Positions 18,731 to 29,457 of a stretch of DNA of 64,000 bases are shown here, in pieces. The notes under the pieces were generated by a model. The model saw only the letters and a list, made by a program, of their open reading frames with translations. It did not search any database and was not told the origin of the DNA. Each line of letters begins with the position of its first letter. Within the stretch, counting starts at the first letter, position 1. Position numbers and translations under genes: made by a program. The stretch is from Parietichytrium sp. I65-24A (Eukaryota > Sar > Bigyra > Thraustochytrida > Thraustochytriidae), in the NCBI GenBank assembly GCA_012862575.1, contig BLSF01000034.1, forward strand, positions 62,001 through 126,000. The letters run 5' to 3'.

Positions 18731-21496
18731 ATGTACATGCAGCAGCCGGTGGCCATGCGGGACGGGCCGTCGCCGAGGGCGGATAGGACCAAGAAGCACA
18801 AGACATGGGACCAGGAGCACTGGAACTCGCTGATCCTGCCGTCGCTGACGAACGAGCTGGACACGGTGAGCATCTCGGAGGAAGACTCGCTCACATCGCC
18901 GTTCATGGCCAGCCTGCACGGCGCGTCGTCAGCAGCTTCCTCGGCGCACCACCAGAGGCACGGGAGGAACATGAGCATGATCAATCTGGACTTTGGCAAG
19001 TCGAAGGGGTTCTTTGACGGAGCCGAGTCGCCAACCATGTACGGCTCGCCGATGTCCGCCGGGACTGCTCAGTCCGTTTCTCCCACCTCATCCTCCAACA
19101 AACAGCCGATACGGCTTCACCAAAACTCCAGCATGGTAGGGCCTCAGGCTCGCCGCGCCTCCAGCTACCTCTTCAGCTCGGACATGGACACGCCTTCGCC
19201 GCGGTCAAGCTCCCACCTTCCACAAGATGCAGAAGACAGCCTCCCTGAGATGAACGTGGAGGACATCCCACTGAAAAACCGCCCAAAGCTTCGCCGGTCG
19301 GTCACCTTCGCGGGCGACTTGCCCAAGATCCCACCTGTCCATGCTCCGTTCTCCGACGAGTCTGGGCCCGAGTCGTGCGCGTCGTCCTCGGCGTCCTCGT
19401 CGCGCACAAACAGCAATGACAACCTCCTGACGAACAACAGCGGCAGCGGCAACCAGACTGGAAAAAGGCCAGACCTACAAATCGACACTCGCATGCTCTC
19501 CGCGAGCTCGTGCGTGCGAAGCGCGTTCCCAAAAACCATTTTCGATTCGGCGGAGACTTCAGCTCCCGCGCCCAGAATGCATTCGAGGGCAATGTCCGAG
19601 AGCGCAGCTCTTTTCTCGGGGTTTGATTTCAGCAAGCTCTCGATGGAGAGGGAGTTTGGATTCCGCGAACCAGTTCAGAACGCCCCAGACTCGCCGTCAT
19701 CGTCCCACGGGTCCACGGTCTCCTCTGCGTCCAGCTCGAGAATGGAGCCCATGAACGCTCCTGGTCCGCGATCGGGACGGTCCTCCGGCCAGGTCAGCCC
19801 AACGAGCAGCTCGTCCAGCAGCATCGGCGCCAGCGTCAGTGTGCCTCAGTCGCAACCATCGCCCTACGCTGCCCAGCATCAGCACCACCACCAGCGTGAG
19901 CAAGAGGTGTACCCTTCTGCATATGGACAACATCACCACGCTGGCCGCAACCATCACGCGTACGACACGTACGCGCAGCAGTCGCACCAACAAAACCACA
20001 TGCACGGATACTACGGCGGCCTCAACATGAATATGGCCATGTCTGGAATGACTGCGCCTCTACCCCCGCCTCCTGTGCCACCATCGCCCATGCCGTACAG
20101 CTCTGCAGAGCAAATTCAGGCCATGCAGATGATGCACCAACACATGATGATGCAGTGGATGCAAATGCAAGAGCAACATCAAAGGATCATGATGATGGAG
20201 CAGCAGAGACAAAACATGCAGGCCCATGGCATCGTTCCGCCTTCCCCGAACCAGATGTCTCCCCAGCATAACACGTACAATCCTTCTCCAAGCAGCAGCT
20301 CCTCCTCCAGCAAAGCATCCAGGACCAGCAACAAGCACCGGAAACCCCTTTCGGCGCTCCTCCAGCGCCATAAAAACTCTGGCCACAGGCCATCTGTAGC
20401 CGAGCTAGCCGGGCACGTTGCGGAATTTGCATGCGACTCTCACGGTAGTCGCCTGATCCAGTACTTGATGGAAAACGTCTCAGACGACGAAAAGCAGCTA
20501 TTGGTACAAGAAGCTCTTGACGATGGCCTGCACCTGATGACGGACACGTTTGGCAACTACGTGATGCAAAACTTTCTCGTCCACAGCACTGACTCCCAAA
20601 GACTGGCCATTATCAACCGTATGAAAGGTTCGGTACTGCATCTCTCCAGGCAAGCCCACGGTTGCAGAGTCGTTCAGAAGGCCATCGAAGTTGCGCCTGC
20701 CACGCAGCGCAACTGGTTGATTTACGAAATCTGTACTAGCGAAGATATGATTCGCTCTTGCGCTCGCGACTCTCACGCGACCCATTGCTTGCAAAAGTCT
20801 GTCACCATTTTGCAAAAGCTTGCGCAGTCTGCTGAGCCCGAAATCGCTAGTGCAGAGGAACTCAAGCTGTTGAGCAAAATCATCACCTCTGTGGCGGAGG
20901 ATGTCGTCGAACTTGCAAAGCACCCACACGCATCTCGCCTCGTTCTACTCATCATGAGTCACTGCGACGAGAATCACTCCTCTGCTGTGGCTCACATCTT
21001 GAGCGCCATCGAAAGCTCATTTCCATCTCTCATGTGGGATCAGCACGGTAACTTTTGCTTGCAACACTTTCTGGATCACGGCAAGCCACATCAAGCGCAA
21101 GCCGTCCAACGCCTGGTCTGCGAAAACGTTTTGCAGCTCGCAAAACACAAGTTTGGGTCCCACCTCGTGGAGAAGTGCCTCTCTGTAGCTGACCAGAAAC
21201 AAGTCAGAGCCATCGTTGATCAGATGCTGGACCCCTCCGGCAAGTATGCTGCTGAGATGAACCTCACGGTTGGGTCGGATTCGGACGGCACCGTCATCTT
21301 GTCGCTCATGAAAGACCCATACGCCAACTTTGTCGTGCAAAGGGCGTTCGATGTTTCCCAAGGTGCGTTGCGCGAAGAGATTGTTAAGGAGATCCAAAGC
21401 CGCTCCAAGCTATTGAGCAAGTTTACTTATGGCAGGCACATTCTCTCGGCAATCTCCAAGGATGCCGCTGCCGCAGGCACTGTCTCGGCAAAGTAG
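18731..21496 (+). CDS. Pumilio/PUF-family RNA-binding protein
   Basis: An intronless 921-residue frame. Residues 1-540 are disordered: Ser-rich, then His/Gln/Met-rich, with a proline run (APLPPPPVPPSP). Residues about 550-915 form the Pumilio homology domain with eight repeats. Base-reading triplets visible in order are SR..Q (repeat 1, near 570), NY..Q (607), CR..Q (643), TH..Q (681), SR..L (733), NF..Q (772), SH..E (808) and NF..Q (863), with a closing half repeat YGRHIL near 900. By the known PUF code, which reads RNA antiparallel, repeats 8-6 would take U-G-U, and repeats 3-1 A-U-A, giving a UGU-n-n-AUA-type site. Repeat 5 has lost its edge-on glutamine. PUF proteins bind 3' UTRs and repress or destabilise mRNA in the cytoplasm. 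A Q/H/M-rich N-terminus is common in the family and may drive condensation or recruit deadenylase. Confidence 0.93.
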   Translation: MYMQQPVAMRDGPSPRADRTKKHKTWDQEHWNSLILPSLTNELDTVSISEEDSLTSPFMASLHGASSAASSAHHQRHGRNMSMINLDFGKSKGFFDGAESPTMYGSPMSAGTAQSVSPTSSSNKQPIRLHQNSSMVGPQARRASSYLFSSDMDTPSPRSSSHLPQDAEDSLPEMNVEDIPLKNRPKLRRSVTFAGDLPKIPPVHAPFSDESGPESCASSSASSSRTNSNDNLLTNNSGSGNQTGKRPDLQIDTRMLSASSCVRSAFPKTIFDSAETSAPAPRMHSRAMSESAALFSGFDFSKLSMEREFGFREPVQNAPDSPSSSHGSTVSSASSSRMEPMNAPGPRSGRSSGQVSPTSSSSSSIGASVSVPQSQPSPYAAQHQHHHQREQEVYPSAYGQHHHAGRNHHAYDTYAQQSHQQNHMHGYYGGLNMNMAMSGMTAPLPPPPVPPSPMPYSSAEQIQAMQMMHQHMMMQWMQMQEQHQRIMMMEQQRQNMQAHGIVPPSPNQMSPQHNTYNPSPSSSSSSSKASRTSNKHRKPLSALLQRHKNSGHRPSVAELAGHVAEFACDSHGSRLIQYLMENVSDDEKQLLVQEALDDGLHLMTDTFGNYVMQNFLVHSTDSQRLAIINRMKGSVLHLSRQAHGCRVVQKAIEVAPATQRNWLIYEICTSEDMIRSCARDSHATHCLQKSVTILQKLAQSAEPEIASAEELKLLSKIITSVAEDVVELAKHPHASRLVLLIMSHCDENHSSAVAHILSAIESSFPSLMWDQHGNFCLQHFLDHGKPHQAQAVQRLVCENVLQLAKHKFGSHLVEKCLSVADQKQVRAIVDQMLDPSGKYAAEMNLTVGSDSDGTVILSLMKDPYANFVVQRAFDVSQGALREEIVKEIQSRSKLLSKFTYGRHILSAISKDAAAAGTVSAK

Positions 21497-22138
21497 GCTG
21501 TCCAGTCCCTCCAACGCGCTCCCTTGTGTTCAAGTGATCCCCGAAACGGAGATAGTGGATTGCTTGCGCAGAATTTGGCTGGCAGCCGCCTGTCTAGGAT
21601 CTGAGCGTGCCAATGTTGACTTTTTACAAGCTCGCGGGCGTCAAGCTCGTGTTTTCCAATGTGTTCCCCCCCCCCGGTTTGCGGAATATTCTGAGGCGGC
21701 GCTCGTTTTAACGCCCCAGTCCGTGTAACCATATTCTCGTTTTCGTTTTCTTTATATATATAAAAACATCCCAGCGCTTCGATACACCCACGTGCCGTGC
21801 GGCACGAAGCTGGCTAGACATGCCGACTAATTTCACAAGAAATCATGACGAAAGACAACTATGAAGAAATGAACAAGCTGATATTACCAATTACACCAAT
21901 CAAAGACTTTTGTATTCATTGTTCTGATGAAAAGAATTATATTTGTCGAGACTTTACTCAAATTTAAAAAAATAGGAAGCAAGGTGTCGCAAAAAGATTC
22001 AGAATAGTAAATAATAAAAGCTGCTCGTCGTATGAGAGAACTCAGTGTTCTTTACAACTCTACTCAGCTAGAGCGGGCGTTCTCATCAATAACAAGTGCT
22101 CAAAGCGGATGCTCGAGCTGAGTAAAACCGCTTCAAGC
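21497..22138. other. Convergent spacer between PUF and pantothenate kinase
   Basis: About 640 bases with both 3' ends. It contains a tatatatata string at 21756-21765 and an AT-rich stretch at 21890-22020. No gene is supported. Confidence 0.6.
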
Positions 22139-23957
22139 TTACTTGGGCGGCTCCGCCATGGGCTGCGACCTCCGCCGTGGAAACTCACCCTTGTACAAAA
22201 GGTCGGCCACAACGTCAATCTCCTGGTTTTCGTCAGAGACTGACGACGCCGCAGTTGACAGATCAGAGTCTGACCTCTTTCGGGTATTGCTTGGAGCGCC
22301 CTCGGCAGTGGTAGGGCTTTCACACATCCCGGCAGGGTTCATCCCACAAGAATAGAGAAATGTCCCGATTGCGCCAAAGTAACCCTCATGTTCCATGAAG
22401 AGCGCCTTTATTTGTCCCTGAGACCAGTTGTGCATCATGCTGGACAGCGCGCGGAGTGCAATCTTGTTATGTCGCAGAAAATTTCCAGTGAACAGCACTC
22501 GCTTGCTATTGTACAATCTAGCGTTCAGAAATGCTATTTGAGTGACGTTCTGAGCAACCATAATTACCAGCGCACGGGCAATGTCGGCCTCTTCGAAACA
22601 AGTGTTGCTGTTGCTACTGCCACTGCTGCTTGACCGAGCTCCTGCGGCAGTTGGTGAGCTTGGTGTAGTCGGTGGATGACTGGATGCAAGCATTGCCTCT
22701 GACGACCAAAAGACTAGATACGTGATCCCAGCAGGCATGAGGATTAGCACTGCCTCTCTGAACAGTTCGAAAAGGTTGAGATTCTTGATATCGTCGGCAG
22801 GGCGCATGCTAGCAAGCAAGTTGGCACACAAGAGGGCGATCAAAACAAGTCCTATCTTCTCCAGCACGGACACGTATGGGCGCTTGCGTGAGCGTTTAGT
22901 TCTGACGGTTCCAGATACCGAAGCAGCCTTCCCAAAAAACGAGGCGGTCACCTCACCAGAAAGACCCGCCTGTTCGTACGAGCCGCCGTATATATCCTGC
23001 ACCGTCAAATTGACATCCCTGGAGTCCCCAAGCTCGGCCAGATCCATGGCCTCGTCGAATGTATTGCATCTACAAAGTAATTTACATAGACCATAATAGG
23101 TGGCCCCACCTATTGCAGTTCCGCTTACACGCTTGTACGTTGTTGGCGATGTGACGTTGATGACCGAAACTCCTGAACCAATATTGACCACAAGAAGTGG
23201 GAAGAACGATTTGGAGGAGACAGGCATAGGATGAGGGACTTTGACCATCTCATAGGAGAGGGCATCCACGTGTGAGATCCCATGATGGCGCTTCGGTCCG
23301 TCGGGCTGCGTTTCTTGATGCTCAATTACGGGTTCGTAGGCGAAGCATTCGCTTTCAGGGTGCTCGAGCAGAGTGAACGTGATGCCACGGACCACTGTCT
23401 GAAGTTCGTCTTGTTTCATCAAACGTATTCCCAGGCGCTCCTTTACTATCTTGCTATACTTGAATGCACCGCCACCAGTCGCGTGGACTCGGCTAGGAGT
23501 AAGATTCCCACACAAAGTTAGTTTATATAGAGAAAGAACAAAAATCGAAGAGAAGAGACAGTCAAATAAAATCTTTGCCGCCCGAAGGGTGGCACACTTC
23601 AACTCACTGAATGTTATGCTGAAACTCTTCCAACATCTCCATCGCCCCCATCGTATGTGACGTCTCAAAGTTGAGGAAGTGGAGCGTCCCGCCTAGTTTC
23701 TCAGAGTAAAAACTCAAGTGCGCGTCCCGCACCCCGGACCTCCCGTACGAAGTAGAGGACAACAGAAACCCAGCTAAAGGGTTCGCGAATTTGGGCATCT
23801 CCTCAGGTTGAAAAAAGACAACTTTCGAGAGTGTCCCGCCAAAATCTAGACCAAGACAGCATCCCGCGTCTCTTGCCAACTGATTGTTCCATCTGCTAAA
23901 CCCTAAATCGGAATGCGAATACGGACGGCCTTTGCGCCCGCTCTGTCTAGTCTCCAT
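22139..23957 (-). CDS. PANK: Pantothenate kinase with a hydrophobic insertion, two exons
   Basis: Exon 1 is 23957-23608 and exon 2 is 23492-22139; the 115-base intron has gtgagt donor and tcctag acceptor and keeps frame, giving 567 residues. It catalyses the ATP-dependent phosphorylation of pantothenate, the first and usually rate-setting step of coenzyme A synthesis. The eukaryotic type II kinase motifs are all present: LGLDFGGTLSK (near 36), ATGGGAFKY (121), KQDEL with the catalytic Glu (near 146), VVNIGSGVSV (218), YKRVSGTAIGG with the active-site Arg (near 238), DIYGG (283), FTGNFLRHN (451) and LFMEHEGYFGAIG (481). Between SFFGKAAS and ADIARAL, residues about 310-417 are not part of the family core: a basic patch, two hydrophobic stretches (VLEKIGLVLIALLCANLLA and AVLILMPAGITYLVFW) and a Ser-rich linker. 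The insertion is in frame and has no GT-AG intron look. It may anchor the enzyme to a membrane. Confidence 0.9.
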
Positions 23958-24222
23958 CTCGGATCTGTCCTGACTATCGATTGACCCGCACAACACCGTC
24001 TCACTATCGCGATCCGAGTCGCAGCTCCAAGCTGGTCTTTTCGCAACTTGTTCAATCCACTTCCAATCTCGAAAACCTACACTCTGCCAAACTCTCAATC
24101 TGGCCCACACTACCAATCACCAATCCCCAACAACGCCGATTTAACCTCTTTCAAACTCCTGCAACCTCCAATTCCACAACTTTTGCAGTCCTCCTCCTTT
24201 CCAAACGTGACTAACGCGAAAT

Positions 24223-24279
24223 CATACATACATACATATACACATACACATGCACATGCACATACACATACAAATACAC
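24223..24279. repeat. (ACATAC/ACATGC)n run upstream of PANK
   Basis: Imperfect catacacatg hexamers, about 270 bases upstream of the PANK start. Confidence 0.9.
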
Positions 24280-26732
24280 TTGCACCTTCGCACGAATCAA
24301 ACAAATCTCACAAATCAAATCACACAATCCCTCCTGAGCGTTGCCCCTCTTTCCTCTTTCCTGTCGAACTCTTGAGTCTCAAGATCTCTTGAGCTATTCG
24401 CGGCCTCTGAAGATCCACAGATTTACAGATTTACAGATTTTCAGATCTACAGATCTCAGTTGCGCCTCTCTTCGACGTGCGCCAGCTGCTCTTCGCGAGG
24501 CCCCTAGGGACGGACACGGGCGCGCTAGCGGAGCTTACGGGGAACAAAGGGAATTCGCCGGCCGGGGACTGTTCAGCAGAACTGTGGGGGTTGTGGGGGT
24601 GCGCGGAGAGGGGCTGGATTTTTCCGGTCAGTGGCAGGGATTAAGGGAAGGGGTAGGACTCACGGCGCCCTCGAAAGACGCTGGAGGAAGATTGGACTCT
24701 CGGAGACTTGGAGAAAATTGGGGAAGCGGCGATGGAATGTGAAATTGAGAAGAAAGCCCGGGATGGATTCCGGAGGGCAAACGAAATTGGGATGCAGACG
24801 TTTTGCGGAACGAAATTAAAAAAGTGCAAAATGAGCAAAATGAGCAACCAACATGAGCAAAATGATGCAAAATGATGCAAAATGCGGCAATCATGAACTT
24901 AGTCATGAATGCGGCTTGGCTTGGCTAACTTGGATGGCTTGACTCTCAAGCGCTGCGAGATCTCACACACTTGCGAACGGCGCCAAGCCATGGCCGAAGA
25001 CGCATCCGTGCTCCAAGCTATGGCCTCCAAGCATGTGTATCACGTCATTCTCAGGCTTGAACGTCACACGCGCGCCTGGCCCTCGTCTTGCGTGGAAACA
25101 CTCTAGAGCATGTAATATGTTGGAGAGTCGACGATTCGGTCGCCATTGCCCCCGAGGCGTGTGAGCTCTGCGCATGCGAGTGCGGTACTGTACACGAGCA
25201 CCGCACAGTGATGCACAGTGTATCTATTGCTGGCTGCGATGTGAATGTTCCCACTTTTCTTTGTCGCGCTCTTGCAAAGGCATGGCTCTTTTTCGCGAAA
25301 TCCTGTGCATGCACGACACTGGTATCCCCCTTCCCCCCCCCGGAACGAGGTGCAGCGGCTTACGGGTACAAGCATGTACAAGCCATCAATGTGAACTTTT
25401 GGGCCATCTTGGCCAGCTGGAAGTTATGACTTCTTAGCTCAAACGAACCCTCTCGTTCTTGAACCCACCTTTCCGCGATCTTGGCTCGTTAGCTGCGGTG
25501 GTGTCGATATCTGTCTGTCTGTCTGTCTTTGTGTGTTTGTGTGATCTGTGTGCTTCGTCTCTGTGGTTGCTCGCAGAGCACGTGGGAGTATATAAAAATA
25601 TTAAAAGTATATAAAACCCGCGAGTGACCGACACAGAAATAGTCGGCGTTGGAAGGGAGAATCACACGAATGCGACCCATTCTCGACAGCTCGCTGCTTC
25701 CAAAAGCTTTCTCGGAGTCACACTTAGCTCCTCACTGGCCCAGAAGACACAGGAGACACAGGAGACCTTCTTTCTGGTGTTGCGCGCATGGCTTGAGCAA
25801 TCTACGCAGTCTATACGCACTTGACTTTTGCTTTTACTTTTCTTCTTTGTGGTTCAAACCTATTCGTTCTAGCTCAGCTAACCAACCGCATCTTTATCAA
25901 AAGTGGACTCGTGGCGATTTGTGCTCGCAGGCCAATCGCGGGGCACGGGAGGGTGCCGGTTTTTGGAACTACCTAATCCTTCTAATAGTACTCCGCCGGG
26001 GGGGGCCCCGCAATTCCTGCCGCGAGGAGGTAGGGGAAGGAAGGGAACGAAGTGTTGAGCATGTTGAGCTGTGAGCGACCACGCACTAGGATTGCCCCTC
26101 TCTCCTCTCTCCTTGGTGGGCTCGGTGACAGGGGGAATGTGGTTTGGGAAGATGCGTTCGACGTATTGGAATCATTCATGTGAATATGATACTACGCTAG
26201 AGTACGGTACTCGGTACTAGTACCACAACAACAGGACAGCGATGAGCCTGTTAGTCGGGTTTTGTTCAAGTTCACATGAACAGATACTACTAGAGCTAGA
26301 ACCTGGAAACTGTTGATTAGTTGGAAAGTGGAACGTGGCAGGCCACTTGCGATTGTATCGAGTGTGTAATTTGGAAGGAGCGCTGCATTGGTGGTTAATT
26401 GACTGTGAAATCAATCTATGCGTCAAACCCTGGAGTGAGATCATTGCAACAACAGCATGCCAGTCTTTCGTGGTGTTCAGCAGTGTGTTTGATTGCAAGT
26501 GAACCTAGTCACTGCACTGCTCGTCGTAGTAGCCGTGACCCCTCAAATCAGAAAAAGGTTGGTGAATCCACGTGGGTGAATCAAAATAATTCTTGTGAAG
26601 ATGCAGTGAACCCGACACACGCCAATTTGGGCTCTCTCCGGTCCCGCTCACACTGTACAAGCCATTGTGACCACATACATAAAATCATAGTAACCACCTG
26701 CAAGCCAAGGTCTCTCGATCCATGATATGTAC

Positions 26733-26747
26733 GTACTCACTGTCAGT
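26733..26747 (+). repeat. Dispersed 17-mer, partial copy (15 bases)
   Basis: GTACTCACTGTCAGT, identical over 15 bases to the copies at 11693 and 53287. It lies 150 bases upstream of the M6 protease start. Confidence 0.5.
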
Positions 26748-26893
26748 GTCATGGTCACCGGCGGTCTGCGGCATGTTACGGACGTTCACAATGAATGAGA
26801 ACCTTGGGTGAAAAGGTTTGCGTCAGCTCAGGCAATCATTCAGACACCAAACTTCAATCGAGTTGAAGTGACAGGCAAAACCCAGAAAGAAGG

Positions 26894-29242
26894 ATGAAGA
26901 GCTTCTTCACCGCGTCCGCACTGGCTTGTGTAGCCAGTGCCATGAATGCCCCAGATGCTTGTATGAATGTACAAGTGGATGGCGGCGAAGTTTGCGTCTA
27001 TGCGCGAGGAAACGCGTTCAACAGCTGGCTCGAGACCGAAGATGGGTATACTCTTTGCCAACGCAACGGCGTGTTCACTTATGCAAGCGGACCAGGGACT
27101 GCCGAGGGTGGTCTTGAGTGCTCTGAGGAAGCACTTACGGTATCGAGCGGAGCCCTCAGAAGCCAATTCGCATTCGAGAAAGGCATTCGTCCAGTCCCTA
27201 TTGTCCCGGTTGAGGAAGAGCATGCAGGGCTAGAAGAGTCCTTTGTCAAGCGGGTCGAGCGCAACCGTGCGGCCGGCCGCCGTGGCCTGCAGGACGGGGT
27301 CACCAAATTGAAGAACCTGGTCCTTCTCATTCGCTGGGCAGATCATCAGAACGACGCACTTCCTGACAAGGCAGCATATGAAAAGATTCTTTCTGCACCC
27401 GGAGGCGATCCTCTCTACGCACCGACTGGTTCAGTTGCCGACGTGTTCAACGCCAACCTGTACCAAAAGATCCAGATTGACACTACCGTAGTTGGTTGGA
27501 TACAGTCGACAAAAACGCACGCCGAGGCTACCGGTAATCCGCTTTCCTCCGGCAAATCCTGCGGAGGAACCTGCTCAACTGCTCAACTGCGTCAAATCAT
27601 CTACGATACGCTCGGACAGATCGACGGAACCCTAGTGAACATCGGCGACTTCGACCTGGACAATGACGGCTCCATCGACATGTTTACGATCATCCACTCT
27701 GGCTACGGAGCTGAGACTGTGGGAGGATATAACCAAGGGCAACGGTGGATTTGGTCGCACAAGTGGGTTCTTATGCAAAATTACCAATCCAAGACTGGCG
27801 CCGTCAAGGTCCGCAGCTACAACATCAACCCTGGCCGCTGGTCCATCTCCGGAAACGAGCCAACTCGCATTGGTGTTGTCGCGCATGAGTCCTTCCACTT
27901 CCTCGGGCTCCCTGATCTTTACGACGCCGATTACACCTCCTCTGGAATCGGAGACTATGGACTCATGGCAAACTCGTGGGGCAAAGATGGTACTCAGCGT
28001 CATCCTCCAAGCTTGGGCGCATGGGCAAAAGTCGCCTTGGGAGTCATTGAACCAAAGGTACTCAATACGCCTGGTGTGTATCAGCTTCCGGCTGTGCAAG
28101 GATCGACCGTGGACACGGTTTTCAAGCTAGAAATGAGCTATGGGAATACCAAATCGGCGGACTACATTCTTATTGAGAACAGGCAACCGCAGGGTTTTGA
28201 CGATCTTCTGCGCGGAGGGATCCTCGTTTGGCACATCGATCCAAACGTCAACACTAACGAGGACGAGAGTTATCCAGGCCAGACCACCTGGCCAGCATTA
28301 CACTACAAAGTTCGTCTCATCCAAGCAGACGGAAACTTCGATCTCGAGAAAAAGGGGAGGGGAGACGATGGCGACTGGTGGGTCCAGGGAACTGCCCCAG
28401 CAGAGCTCACCGATCTGACTACTCCAAGTCTTTCCGGATATGACTTCATTAACAGCCCGACCAAATGCTCCGGCCACGCTTTGCGGGCCTTCAGCGCCAG
28501 TGGACAGGTAATGACGTTTGAATACGCAAGGATGAAGCAGGATTGCAGTGGAGTGGAGGACATCGTCCCTACGGCCACGCCAACCCAAGAACCAACTGTT
28601 CCTCCGACGCCAAAGCCAACTGCCGCCCAAACCGAGGTTCCATGGAGCGATGTCTGCTGGAGCGGATACTACAACGCTCTTGACGGGTAAGTTGATCTAG
28701 TTCCCTTTTTTTGTATGCATGCTGCTTCCCGTTTTCATGTGTGTGTGTGGCTAACGGATTCTTTTGACGACAGGTGCGATTGCGGATGCGGATCTGTGAT
28801 TGACCCAGACTGCTCAGCAGGAGGCTACCAGCAGACCATTGTATACTGCGATGGCTCGACCACGAGCACTCCTGGAGTAACTTGCGACCTCGCCACCAAT
28901 AAATGCTCCGACGCAAACTCGCTCCAAGTCACCGACGTCGAGCAGGAGACATTTAGCAAGGAACCGAGCGGCGAGAAAGGCGTCACCGACACCTCTTCGA
29001 GTGCCGGAGGAATCATTGGGGCTGTAGGCGGCGTAGTTGCGGCTGTTGCGGTTGGTGCAGCTCTATTCGCCAGAAACCGAAGAATGCGCCGCGAGAACAA
29101 CTCTCAGGTCGCTCCACCTGGCTCCGGGTACATGGGGTCCAGCAAAGCGCCCGGATTTAACCCTGGTTACGGGGGCCAGACCCAGATTGCGGCTGCGAAC
29201 CCGAGGTACAACAACTACAACGGGTACAGCAACTACGCATAA
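26894..29242 (+). CDS. M6-family (immune inhibitor A-like) metalloprotease, membrane anchored, two exons
   Basis: Exon 1 is 26894-28686 and exon 2 is 28774-29242, with an 87-base GT-AG intron (gtaagt ... gacag) and a join DG-CDCG in frame, giving 753 residues. It starts with a signal peptide (MKSFFTASALACVASAM). A propeptide-like region follows to about residue 130, ending at a basic stretch RAAGRRGL that may be the maturation site. The peptidase domain carries the zinc motif HESFHFLGLPD (His331, Glu332, His335, with Asp of LPD as likely third ligand, the HExxHxxGxxD form) and the downstream family block GDYGLMANSWGKDG. After the catalytic domain come a Thr/Pro linker, a small Cys-rich segment (CDCGCG ... 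DPDC) spanning the exon junction, a transmembrane helix (GGIIGAVGGVVAAVAVGAALFA, near 674-696) and a short Tyr/Asn-rich cytosolic tail. Predicted role: degradation of protein at the cell surface, for nutrition or remodelling. Confidence 0.9.
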
Positions 29243-29457
29243 TTGTACAAAAGACGTGACAGCGCTTGCCCGCTTTTCAAGTGTGGTGGACGAAACGCGT
29301 TGTCAAAAGCGAAAATGTAGCAATTAATTATATTTACTATTCATGAACCATTTCAAAGATTGCAACATGGTGGTTTTTGTCTTCTCAATGTCAACCTGGC
29401 CACCTCTGATTTTCACCTTTTAGGTAGAGTTCGAAACTGCAAATGTTTTTTCTTTGC

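Larger units (their letters stand above)
23958..26893. other. Divergent spacer of about 2.9 kb, PANK / M6 protease
   Basis: No gene is supported. It contains an acatac microsatellite (24223-24279), attacagat-type short repeats (24418-24460), gcaaaatgag/gcaaaatgat repeats (24824-24885), a (TCTG)n run near 25510-25530, the palindrome cluster ggtactcggtactagtacc (26206-26224) and a copy of a dispersed 15-mer (26733). Several GC-rich open frames at 24340-24740 and 24960-25430 overlap each other on both strands and have no recognisable content. Confidence 0.5.

Noticed and set aside
24340-25430. Several overlapping GC-rich open frames on both strands
   Set aside because: No domain, no consistent composition, and frames are open on both strands, which points to base composition rather than coding.
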